Below the pieces are notes generated by a model that had not been told where the DNA came from, made no database searches, and saw nothing but the letters and a program-made list of their open reading frames with translations. A stretch of 28,958 bases of DNA from Spirochaetales bacterium (lineage in GTDB: Bacteria; Spirochaetota; Spirochaetia; Sphaerochaetales; Sphaerochaetaceae), in contig JALFYG010000151.1 in assembly GCA_022784805.1 (NCBI GenBank), positions 1 to 28,958 of the forward strand. The letters are read 5' to 3'. Every line of letters starts with the position of its first letter. Within the stretch, counting starts at the first letter, position 1. Position numbers and translations under genes: made by a program. Shown here in pieces: positions 7,289 through 15,997 of the stretch.

Positions 7289-8050
7289 TTAGACACGGTT
7301 CATCTTGATTGTTTCATAACCTCTTAATACTACTTTCTGCTGATCCAAAACTTCATCAACGGAATTGAAATCAGAAAAAGTCCCATCAGAGTTTTCTTTC
7401 TCTATGGAAAAGAAGTCATCAGTTTCGTCGAAATCAAAAATCACACAATATCGCTTTATCTGGTAACCGCCCATGTCATATATCATGCTGGTGTAAATCA
7501 CAGTACCTGCGAAGGTTCCTTCAGGAATAGTAACAGAACCTGTTTTCTTATCTGAATTGATTACCAGTTTATAACCAAAGGAAGTGTTTGTACTTTTCCA
7601 TGTCCTTGCTTCTGATGAGCCACTATTTGAATTACCCGAATTGCTAGAGTTATTAGTGTTGTTGGAATTAAAAAGAACAACACTTGATTCACTTCCTAGA
7701 GAATGAATGGTGAGAACCAATGCGGAGCTTTCTTTAATCGAGAATTTGTAGTAACTCGTTCCATCTCCATAATACACATCAATGGTGAATGAATCTAATG
7801 TTGTGGTCATCTTTCCTTGACCATTTTTCATATGCTCCATCAAATAAAAAGTGTTTGTATCGTTTATCGTCAACACTACTTCATTGGAACTGATTGTTGC
7901 TTTGAACATATCATCTGAACTTGCCCATGATCCAATAGCCCAACTAGGAATCTTAGATTGAGAAGAAGGAACTTCCGTGTTCTGATTACAAGATGCCAAC
8001 ACTATTCCTATCACAAATACCAATACAATAAAGAATGCTCTTTTTTTCAT
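7289..8050 (-). CDS. Small secreted lipoprotein of unknown function
   Basis: I place the start at ATG 8050 (253 residues) because GGGGGA sits just ahead and the signal peptide then begins MKKRAFF. A longer frame to 8098 has no such site. The hydrophobic segment ends in the lipobox VLASC, indicating lipidation by signal peptidase II. Two beta-rich halves (about residues 35-125 and 150-253) are separated by a Ser/Asn/Gly linker and could be lipocalin-like, though no family is recognised. The stop lies one base from the convergent RHH gene's stop. Confidence 0.75.
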   Translation of the reverse strand: MKKRAFFIVLVFVIGIVLASCNQNTEVPSSQSKIPSWAIGSWASSDDMFKATISSNEVVLTINDTNTFYLMEHMKNGQGKMTTTLDSFTIDVYYGDGTSYYKFSIKESSALVLTIHSLGSESSVVLFNSNNTNNSSNSGNSNSGSSEARTWKSTNTSFGYKLVINSDKKTGSVTIPEGTFAGTVIYTSMIYDMGGYQIKRYCVIFDFDETDDFFSIEKENSDGTFSDFNSVDEVLDQQKVVLRGYETIKMNRV

Positions 8051-8231
8051 TTTATCCCCCAATTTTTTAATGAACGACCATTGATTTTCTTTATACAAGC
8101 ATAAGCTAGAACCTTAACGTTATCTAGTGTATTGATTGTCTTTAATATCTGAGTCTATGTTTTCATCATACGTAACTTAACATCAGATAGTAATTTACAC
8201 TTTCAGTTCTATTAAAAATATCTGTAGGTGT

Positions 8232-8276
8232 TTGTTAAGAGAAAATTGATATGTTATTATAGTAGAGTCCGGGGGA
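8232..8276 (+). promoter_or_regulatory. Promoter and ribosome binding site of the restriction-modification operon
   Basis: TTGTTA (8232-8237) and TATTAT (8255-8260) are 17 bases apart, and a TG one base upstream of the -10 element makes it extended. The predicted start near 8267 gives a leader of about 18 bases containing GGGGGA (8271-8276), 8 bases before the helicase ATG. The other 130 bases of this divergent gap probably hold the lipoprotein gene's promoter; I see no further structure. Confidence 0.75.
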
Positions 8277-8284
8277 TTAGGTAG

Positions 8285-11200
8285 ATGGAGTTTATTGATA
8301 ACGTCAATACTGTTTTAAAAGATGAGCTTGAAAAAAGCATCAAACCACAATCAGTCATTAATGTTGCAGCAGCTTATTTTTCCATCTATGCATTCCAGGA
8401 ACTAAAAAATGAGCTTGAATCAGTAAATCATCTTAATTTCATCTTCACTTCTCCTACATTTGTCACTGAAAAAGCTCCTAAAGAGAAAAGAGAATTTTTT
8501 ATCCCCAGATTAGGAAGAGAAAGGAGCCTATATGGATCTGAATTTGAAATCAGGCTTAGAAATGAACTATCTCAGAAAGCAATTGCGAAGGAATGCGCAG
8601 ACTGGATAAGGAGCAAAGTTACTTTTAAGTCAAATACTTCCTCAGATTCCATACAAGGGTTTATTACTGTTGATGAAGAAGCTTTCTATCCTGTCCAAGG
8701 CTTTTCAACAGTTGAACTTGGGTGTGAGAAAGGAAAAGATGTATTTACTTGTATCAATAAGTTCAACAGCATGGAGTCAAAGAGATTTCTGAACATCTTC
8801 AAAAATCTTTGGAATGACAAAGATAAGCTACAAGATGTTACAGATGAAGTATTATCAAATATTACAGTAGCATATACAGAGAACTCGCCCGAGTTCATAT
8901 ACTTTGTCGCCCTTTACAATATCTTCAATGAGTTCTTAGATGATATTTCTGAAGATGTTCTACCCAATGAAGCTACAGGATTCAAAAATAGCAAAATATG
9001 GAACATACTGTATAACTTCCAAAAGGATGCAGCTCTTGCAATAATCAATAAGCTTGAAAAGTACAATGGATGCATACTTGCTGATAGTGTAGGACTTGGT
9101 AAAACATTCACTGCTCTTTCAGTTATCAAGTATTATGAAGAAAGAAACAAAAACGTATTGGTTCTCTGCCCTAAAAAACTTGTTGATAACTGGATGTCTT
9201 ATAAAGCCAACTATAAGAATAATCCAGTAGCAGCAGATAGAATGAGATACGATGTTCTTTTCCATACTGATCTTACAAGGAAAAGTGGATACTCAAATGG
9301 CCTTGATCTCTCAAGAATCAACTGGGGAAACTATGATTTGGTTGTCATAGATGAGTCTCATAACTTCAGGAATGGAGGAAAACTCGATACCTCTGGAGAA
9401 GAAGATAAGTTCAACAGATACCAGATACTGATGCAGAAGGTAATCAAGGCTGGTGTAAAGACAAAGGTCCTTATGCTATCTGCTACCCCTGTTAATAACA
9501 AATTTACAGATCTCAAAAACCAGCTTCAGCTTGCATATGAAGGAGATTCATCTTTAATCAATGACAAACTGAACATTTCAAGGTCAATAGAAGACGTATT
9601 CAAATCTGCTCAATCTGTATTCAACAGGTGGAGTAAATTTGAAGCCGAAGAAAGAACTACGGCAAACCTCCTTGATATGCTTGATTTTGATTTCTTTGAA
9701 ATCCTAGACTCAGTTACCATCGCAAGATCAAGAAAGAACATTGAAAAATATTATGACACCAAAGACGTTGGAAAGTTCCCTACAAGATTAGCACCTATCT
9801 CATACAGTCCTAATCTTACAGATATGAACTCAGCAATCACTTATAATGAAATATTTGACATACTTGTAAAGCTGGAACTTACAATTTACACCCCTACAAG
9901 GTTCATTCTGCCTTCAAAAGCATCAAAATATTCTGATATCTATGATGTTAATGCAACTAATAAGGCCATTAACCAGGAAAACAGAGAACAGGGAATCAGA
10001 CGATTGATGGCTATCAATCTCCTAAAAAGAATGGAAAGCTCAGTCCATTCATTCTCTTTGACACTTAAAAGAGTAAGGGAATTGATTAGCACCACTCTAT
10101 TATCAATTAAACGTTATAAATCACACATTGCATCTCAGAAGCTCGATTTATTTGATATTGGCTCATACACTGATTTAGATGATGAAGTTGCTGAATCAGA
10201 GGATATGTTTACAATTGGTAAAAAGGTCCAAATCGATATTGCAGACATGGATTATCTTTCCTGGGAGAGAAGCTTAGCAAGCGATCTTGAATACCTCGAT
10301 ATCTTAATTAGCATGGTAGAGGATATTACGCCTCAATATGACAAGAAGCTTCAGACTTTGCTTAAAGTGATAGATAACAAGATCGCTAATCCTATTAACA
10401 ATGACAATAAGAAAGTCATAATATTCACTGCTTTTGCTGATACAGCTGAATATCTTTTTGAGAATGTAAGCAAGTATATCAAAGAAAAACATAATCTTAA
10501 TACAGCAATGATTACAGGCTCCCATGAAGGTAAGACTACACTGCCTAAGTTTACGGCAAACCTTAATTCAATCCTGACCTGCTTCTCCCCTATATCGAAA
10601 GAAAGAGATTCTGTAGATGAACTGAAAGGAAAGGACATAGATATCCTAATAGGTACAGACTGTATTTCAGAAGGCCAGAATCTTCAGGATTGTGATTATC
10701 TAATCAACTATGATATTCATTGGAATCCTGTAAGAATTATTCAGAGATTCGGGAGAATCGACAGAATCGGAAGCAAGAATGAAAAGATACAGCTCGTAAA
10801 CTTCTGGCCTGATATCTCTCTTGATGAATACATAAACCTCAAAGCCAGAGTTGAAACAAGAATGAAGATTGTTGATTTGGCAGCTGCTGGAGGTGATGAC
10901 CTTCTTACAAAAGAAGAGAAGACAGATCTTGAATACAGAAAAGAACAGCTTCAGAGACTCAAGGAGGAAGTTGTTGATATTGAAGATATGTCTTCTGGGA
11001 TATCCATAATGGACTTAGGTCTCAATGAGTTCCGACTTGATTTGCTTGAATACATCAAACAGGATTATAATCTTGACAACATTCCTTTTGGCCTCAGCGC
11101 TGTTACATCTTCAGCAGAAGATTGTCCTCCGGGAGTAATCTATGTTTTGAAGAACCTTAATTCCGGCGTAAATATCAATAAACAGAACAGACTTCATCCC

Positions 11201-11536
11201 TTCTATATCGTTTATATTGATATGGAAGGCAATGTGGTTTGCAATCATCTTGAGATAAAATCATTACTGGATAAGTTCAGATACCTTTGTAAAGGAAAAG
11301 ATCAACCTATTCCATCCCTGTACAAGCCTTTCAACAAGGAAACAAAAGATGGAAAGAAGATGGATGCATATTCTACTCTTTTAGGAAGCACCATCAATTC
11401 AATTATTGATGTGAAAGATGAAAGTGATATCAACTCATTCCTAGCTGGAGAAGGCTTTAGTTTCATTGATACTAAGATAACTGGCCTTGATGACTTTGAA
11501 CTTATTTGTTTCTTAGTAATTAGGAAGGAGGAATAG
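8285..11536 (+). CDS. SNF2-like superfamily 2 helicase with degenerate PLD-like N-terminus
   Basis: The 1083-residue protein has a full SF2 motor. Walker A is ADSVGLGKT (about 265-273), motif II is DESH (about 356-359), motif III is SATP (about 399-402), and the C-terminal lobe carries GTDCISEGQNLQ and QRFGRIDRIGS (about 795-835). The first 200 residues resemble a phospholipase-D-like module (AAAYFSIYAFQEL; GFITVDEEAFYPVQGFSTVELG), but the HxK catalytic motif is not visible. It is the first gene of the type III restriction operon and is followed after 2 bases by the DUF4391-like gene. Proteins of this architecture accompany type III-like methylases. The likely role is ATP-driven DNA translocation or remodelling in defence. 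Confidence 0.85.
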   Translation: MEFIDNVNTVLKDELEKSIKPQSVINVAAAYFSIYAFQELKNELESVNHLNFIFTSPTFVTEKAPKEKREFFIPRLGRERSLYGSEFEIRLRNELSQKAIAKECADWIRSKVTFKSNTSSDSIQGFITVDEEAFYPVQGFSTVELGCEKGKDVFTCINKFNSMESKRFLNIFKNLWNDKDKLQDVTDEVLSNITVAYTENSPEFIYFVALYNIFNEFLDDISEDVLPNEATGFKNSKIWNILYNFQKDAALAIINKLEKYNGCILADSVGLGKTFTALSVIKYYEERNKNVLVLCPKKLVDNWMSYKANYKNNPVAADRMRYDVLFHTDLTRKSGYSNGLDLSRINWGNYDLVVIDESHNFRNGGKLDTSGEEDKFNRYQILMQKVIKAGVKTKVLMLSATPVNNKFTDLKNQLQLAYEGDSSLINDKLNISRSIEDVFKSAQSVFNRWSKFEAEERTTANLLDMLDFDFFEILDSVTIARSRKNIEKYYDTKDVGKFPTRLAPISYSPNLTDMNSAITYNEIFDILVKLELTIYTPTRFILPSKASKYSDIYDVNATNKAINQENREQGIRRLMAINLLKRMESSVHSFSLTLKRVRELISTTLLSIKRYKSHIASQKLDLFDIGSYTDLDDEVAESEDMFTIGKKVQIDIADMDYLSWERSLASDLEYLDILISMVEDITPQYDKKLQTLLKVIDNKIANPINNDNKKVIIFTAFADTAEYLFENVSKYIKEKHNLNTAMITGSHEGKTTLPKFTANLNSILTCFSPISKERDSVDELKGKDIDILIGTDCISEGQNLQDCDYLINYDIHWNPVRIIQRFGRIDRIGSKNEKIQLVNFWPDISLDEYINLKARVETRMKIVDLAAAGGDDLLTKEEKTDLEYRKEQLQRLKEEVVDIEDMSSGISIMDLGLNEFRLDLLEYIKQDYNLDNIPFGLSAVTSSAEDCPPGVIYVLKNLNSGVNINKQNRLHPFYIVYIDMEGNVVCNHLEIKSLLDKFRYLCKGKDQPIPSLYKPFNKETKDGKKMDAYSTLLGSTINSIIDVKDESDINSFLAGEGFSFIDTKITGLDDFELICFLVIRKEE

Positions 11537-11538
11537 AC

Positions 11539-12138
11539 ATGCTTGGACTACCTTCCAGAACTGAGATATCAAAATCAATATACAAAAAAGATTTACTCCT
11601 AAGGTTCAATGGCTCTACTGCTCAAAAGCAGAAGTTCAATGAGGAAATAGAAAGTGTAAAAATTTCCAATGAACTATCTGAAAGGTCCATTTCCATTCCC
11701 GCAGGAAATAGTATCAAAGGAATCTTTGTGATTACTGTTCAGATTAAGAAGCATGATATAAGTCAAAGCACAATAGAAGAGCTTTTTGAACTTATCAATC
11801 AGAAAATCATAATTGTATTTGTTTTTGGTGAGAATATAAGACTTGCTGTAAAAGAATCAAAGGTTTTTTTGTCTGAATGGAAAGAATCAAGCTATTTATT
11901 ACCTATAGAGGGATATAACCTTGATGAGGTATGGAAAAACTATGTTGAAAGAATAGGAAACTTGACAGTCTCAACTGAGCAGACGCTTGAAGAAGCCGTC
12001 AGCAAATCAATTGATAAAGAGAAACTTGAAATGGAAATACAAAAGCTTGAAAAGAAGATGAAAAATACAAAGACACCTTCTAAGCGATTTGATATTTACA
12101 ATAAGATATTGGAATTGAAGAAAAGGATGGAAGAATAA
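11539..12138 (+). CDS. DUF4391-like protein of the restriction operon
   Basis: The 199-residue protein starts MLGLPSRTEISKSIYKKDLL. Its pattern agrees with DUF4391: the LP-start, a basic K before a Leu-rich strand, SERSISIPAG, then IKGIFVITVQIKKHD and KIIIVFVFGENIRLAV. A C-terminal coiled coil (about 150-199; LEMEIQKLEKKMKN) may mediate assembly. Proteins of this family are regularly encoded between an SNF2-like helicase and a type III Mod gene, as here. No catalytic residues are evident, and its biochemical role is not established. GGAAGGAGG precedes the ATG, and the stop abuts the mod start. Confidence 0.7.
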   Translation: MLGLPSRTEISKSIYKKDLLLRFNGSTAQKQKFNEEIESVKISNELSERSISIPAGNSIKGIFVITVQIKKHDISQSTIEELFELINQKIIIVFVFGENIRLAVKESKVFLSEWKESSYLLPIEGYNLDEVWKNYVERIGNLTVSTEQTLEEAVSKSIDKEKLEMEIQKLEKKMKNTKTPSKRFDIYNKILELKKRMEE

Positions 12139-14031
12139 ATGGAAAAGATGAAGATGCACTCAATGGATATAATCAATGATAATGTAAAGAAAATAGCTCA
12201 GCTCTTTCCTGAGTGTATTACAGAAGTAATAAATGATGATAATGAACTTGAGAAAGTCGTTGATTTCGATAAGCTAAAAGCTCTCTTTTCTTCATCAGTT
12301 GTTGAAGGGAAAAAGGAACGTTATCAATTCACATGGCCAGATAAATCAAAAGCTATGGCCCTAGTCAATCAGCCAATAAACGCAACACTGCGTCCTTGCA
12401 GAGAGGAAAGCGTCAACTTTGATACCACCGAGAATCTTTACATCGAAGGCGATAATCTTGATGTCCTTAAACTCCTAAGAGAAACATATTATGGCAAAAT
12501 CAAGATGATTTACATAGATCCTCCTTACAATACCGGCAATGACTTTGTATACGAAGATGACTTCTCTCAAGATGTAGAGAGTTACAAAAGCAATAGTGGT
12601 CAATATGACGACCAAGGTAATAGACTTCAAAAGAACCAAGAGTCAAATGGAAGATTCCATACTGATTGGCTAAACATGATGTATCCAAGGTTGAAAATAG
12701 CCCGTGATTTATTAACAGAAGATGGAGTAATTTTTATCAGCATTGATGATAATGAACAACAAAACATGCGAAGCATATTGGATAACGAAGTGTTCGGTGA
12801 AAATAATAGAGTTGGAACAATCGTTTGGAAAAAGAAAACAAATGGAAACAACATGGGTGATTTACCTCCAGTTCATGATTATATTTTCTGTTATGCAAAA
12901 AACTTAACAAAAATTACTGATTTTGGTTATCCGATTTCTGAGGAAGATTTTTTAAAAGGGTTTTCCAATCCAGATAACGATCCGCGAGGTCCTTGGACAA
13001 CAACTGATCTATCTGCTAATCATAAAGGTCCATATTTTCCAATTAAAAATCCTGCTACAGGTGAAGAATTTTATCCTCCAAAAGGACGTTATTGGGTATT
13101 TAATGAAGAAGAAGTCAAAAAAAGAATTAATGATGGAAGAATTATTTTCGGAAAATCTGGAAATGCAAAGCCTGTTCAAAAAGTATTTGCTTCTTCTAGA
13201 GTTCTTACAAGGAAAACTGTTGATTCATGGTGGGATAATCATGGATTGAATGAAGATGCAACAGAAGAGCTATCTTTGTTGTTTGATAATCCAAAGTTAT
13301 TTTCACATCCTAAACCTACACAACTTATTTATAATTTAATTAATATATCCACTTCGACAAATGATTATATATTGGATTTCTTTTCAGGCTCCGCTACAAC
13401 AGCCCATGCAGTCATGAAGTTGAATGCAAAGGATGGAGGCCACCGTAAGTTTATCATGGTCCAGATTCCTGAGAACTGTGATGAAAACAAAGAAGCATAT
13501 AAAGCTGGTTACAGGAATATCTGCGAGATAGGAAAAGAGAGAATCAGAAGGGCTGGAAAAAAGATTCTGGAAGAAAAGAAAGCTGGCTTTGATGATCTGT
13601 TTTCAAATGATCACAGTGACCTTGACATTGGATTCAGGGTGCTTAAGCTTGATTCATCCAACATGACAGATGTCTATTACAAGCCAGATGAATTGAATCA
13701 GGATGAGCTTACAAATCTCATTTCCAACATAAAAGAAGGAAGGATTGCAGAGGATCTTCTGTTCCAGGTCATGCTTGAGCTAGGCATATTACTTTCATCA
13801 AAGATAGAGACAATATATATCAATGGGGAAACAGTATTCAACGTGAATGAGGGATATTTGATGGCCTGCTTCGATGAAGAGGTTGATGAAGAGACTATAA
13901 TTGAAGTTGCAAAGAAGAAACCACAGTTCTTTGTGATGAGGAGTTCATCTATGACTTCTGATAGCATGATGGTTAACTTCGACCAGATATTCGACAGGTT
14001 CAGTCCTGAGACAACAAGGAAGGTAATTTAA
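12139..14031 (+). CDS. mod: Type III DNA adenine methyltransferase (Mod), copy 1, intact
   Basis: This 630-residue protein is a beta-class N6-adenine methyltransferase. Motif IV is DPPY (127-130, within IDPPYNTGNDF), and the AdoMet-binding motif I is LDFFSGSATTAHAV (about 411-424), in the order typical of type III Mod subunits. The region between about 215 and 410 is the target-recognition domain. Mod dimers methylate one strand of an asymmetric 5-6 base site and also provide recognition for Res. The gene begins immediately after the DUF4391-like stop and overlaps the next mod by one base. DNA of the recognition region is more AT-rich than its flanks, suggesting cassette exchange. Confidence 0.93.
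   Translation: MEKMKMHSMDIINDNVKKIAQLFPECITEVINDDNELEKVVDFDKLKALFSSSVVEGKKERYQFTWPDKSKAMALVNQPINATLRPCREESVNFDTTENLYIEGDNLDVLKLLRETYYGKIKMIYIDPPYNTGNDFVYEDDFSQDVESYKSNSGQYDDQGNRLQKNQESNGRFHTDWLNMMYPRLKIARDLLTEDGVIFISIDDNEQQNMRSILDNEVFGENNRVGTIVWKKKTNGNNMGDLPPVHDYIFCYAKNLTKITDFGYPISEEDFLKGFSNPDNDPRGPWTTTDLSANHKGPYFPIKNPATGEEFYPPKGRYWVFNEEEVKKRINDGRIIFGKSGNAKPVQKVFASSRVLTRKTVDSWWDNHGLNEDATEELSLLFDNPKLFSHPKPTQLIYNLINISTSTNDYILDFFSGSATTAHAVMKLNAKDGGHRKFIMVQIPENCDENKEAYKAGYRNICEIGKERIRRAGKKILEEKKAGFDDLFSNDHSDLDIGFRVLKLDSSNMTDVYYKPDELNQDELTNLISNIKEGRIAEDLLFQVMLELGILLSSKIETIYINGETVFNVNEGYLMACFDEEVDEETIIEVAKKKPQFFVMRSSSMTSDSMMVNFDQIFDRFSPETTRKVI
13649..13700 (+). repeat. 52-base direct repeat shared by the two mod genes (copy 1)
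   Basis: This stretch in mod copy 1 is identical to 15615-15666 in copy 2, in the same orientation. It is the longest perfect block in a wider region of strong similarity (13380-14031 against 15345-15997). Recombination between the copies could delete one gene or swap the recognition domain. Confidence 0.85.
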
Positions 14032-15997
14032 TGGAAAAGATGAAAATGCACTCAATGGATATCGTAAATGATAATGTACAAAAAATTGGAAACATGTTTC
14101 CTGAATGTATTACAGAGATTATTGGAGATGATGGCACTGTAAAAAAAGTAGTAGATTTCTCCATATTAAATCAATTATTTGATTATAATACAATAAATAA
14201 CCCATCTACGGGGGGGCAAAGGAAAGATACCAATTTACATGGCCAGACAAATCAAAGGCAAGGGCTATTGTGAACCAAACAATTAATGCAACATTAAGAC
14301 CTTGTAGAGAAGAAAGCTTAAACTTTGATACCACCGAGAATCTTTATATTGAAGGTGATAATCTTGATGTCCTCAAGCTCCTAAGAGAAACATACTATGG
14401 CAAGGTCAAGATGATCTATATCGATCCTCCTTACAATACTGGCAATGACTTTGTATATGAAGATGACTTCTCTCAAGATGCTGAAAGTTATAAAAGCAAT
14501 AGTGGTCAATATGATGATCAAGGCAATAGACTTCAAAAGAACCAAGAGTCAAATGGTAGATTTCATACTGATTGGCTTAATATGATATATCCAAGATTAA
14601 AAATTGCTCGTGATTTGCTATCTGATAATGGGATAATCCTTATTTCTATCGATGACAATGAAATTGATAACTTATTAAAGGTATGTGATGAAATATTTGG
14701 AGAGAATAATCACTTAGGAACATTTATAGTTAATTCAACACCAAATGCTAGAGATTATGGCCATATAGGAAAAATGCATGAGTTCTGTATCTTATATGGA
14801 AAAAATAGTATCTATACAAGTACTCAAATGCTTCCAGTACAGGATAAATCGTTTAAATATCAAGATTCTGATGGTGGATTCAATATACATCCGCTATATA
14901 ATAGTAATGAAGCTTTTACTCGTATTAATCGTCCTAATCTATATTATCCTTTCTACCTTTATCCAAATGAAAAAATTGGGAATTACTTCTACAAAATTGG
15001 ATTTGAAAACAAAGAAGATTCAATAGAAATATTCCCCCCTAAATCTGTAAAAAACCATGTTCAATTTGTATGGAGATGGGGACGAGATAAAGCTCAAACT
15101 TATATGAATAAAGAAATTATTGGATACAAAACAGAAGAAAATGAGTATAGAATTGTTCAGAAAATGCGCCATTCAGAGAAATTAATAAGATCTCTACTTA
15201 CTGACACAAAGTACTCAAGTAGAAGAGGGACTGCTGAAGTTGAGGATCTTTTAAAAGGAAAATTTTTTTCATTCCCAAAACCTGTTTCTTTGCTATACGA
15301 TTTTATATATGTAGGAACCAATAGTAATGATATCATATTAGACTTCTTTTCTGGCTCCTCTACAACAGCACACGCAGTCATGCAGTTAAATGCAGAAGAC
15401 GGAGGAAAGCGCAAGTTCATCATGGTCCAGCTTCCAGAGAAGTGCGATGAAAAGAGTGAAGCTTATAAAGCAGGTTACAAAAACATCTGTGAAATCGGGA
15501 AAGAAAGAATAAGAAGAGCAGGAAAGAAGATTCTTGAAGAAAAGAAAACCAGCTCTGATGATTTGTTTGCTGATAACTCAAGCACTATTGATGTAGGTTT
15601 TAGAGTCCTTAAGATTGATTCATCCAACATGACAGATGTCTATTACAAGCCAGATGAATTGAATCAAGATGATCTCACAAACCTCATTTCTAACATAAAA
15701 GAAGGACGAACAGCAGAAGATCTTCTGTTCCAGGTCATGCTTGACCTTGGCGTATTGTTATCATCAAAGATTGAGATAATAGATATTAATGGAAAGAAAG
15801 TATTCAATGTAAATGAGGGTTATCTCATGACTTGCTTCGATGAAGATGTTGATGAAGATACAGTGATTGAAATAGCAAAGAAGAAACCTCAGTTCTTTGT
15901 AATGAGAGATTTATCCATGTCTTCAGATAGCATGATGGTAAACTTCGACCAAATATTTGACAGGTTTAGTCCTGAAACAACAAGGAAGGTGATTTAA
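14031..15997 (+). CDS. mod: Type III Mod, copy 2, phase-variable; OFF in this sequence (frameshift at poly-G)
   Basis: The start MEKMKMHSMDIVNDNV matches copy 1, but the frame runs out at 14273 after 80 codons. The rest of the protein (DPPYNTGNDF, FFSGSSTTAHAV, C-terminus ending RFSPETTRKVI) continues in another frame to 15997. The switch falls exactly at seven G (14210-14216). With eight G, or five, the ORF is continuous (about 655 or 654 residues) and reads KERYQFTWPDKSKA as in copy 1. The central recognition region is unrelated to that of copy 1, so a different target is expected. In the OFF state a GTG at 14270, overlapping the upstream TGA and 5 bases after AAGGG, could restart translation of a form lacking the N-terminus. 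This gives low-confidence residual expression. Confidence 0.85.
14210..14216 (+). repeat. Poly-G tract (G7), slippage site controlling mod copy 2
   Basis: Seven consecutive G in an otherwise AT-rich gene, preceded by CTAC and followed by CAAAGG. It is located precisely where the two frames of mod copy 2 meet. Copy 1 has no G run at the equivalent position. Mononucleotide G tracts within the first part of mod genes are known ON/OFF switches in type III systems of several pathogens. Confidence 0.85.
15615..15666 (+). repeat. 52-base direct repeat shared by the two mod genes (copy 2)
   Basis: Identical to 13649-13700 in mod copy 1. Both lie in the conserved C-terminal third, around the codons for SSNMTDVYYKPDELNQ. 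Confidence 0.85.

Noticed and set aside
8051..8098. Upstream start of the small lipoprotein
   Set aside because: It adds 16 residues before a normal signal peptide and lacks the GGGGGA site that precedes ATG 8050.
14210..14216. Frameshift as a plain sequencing error or programmed ribosomal frameshift
   Set aside because: Not excluded, since homopolymers are error-prone. However, the position in a mod gene, the G-run in AT-rich DNA and its absence from copy 1 favour phase variation. No slippery heptamer with a downstream structure was seen.
14031..14273. Independent 80-residue protein
   Set aside because: It is the N-terminus of mod copy 2; its last 20 residues are out-of-frame translation after the G7 run.
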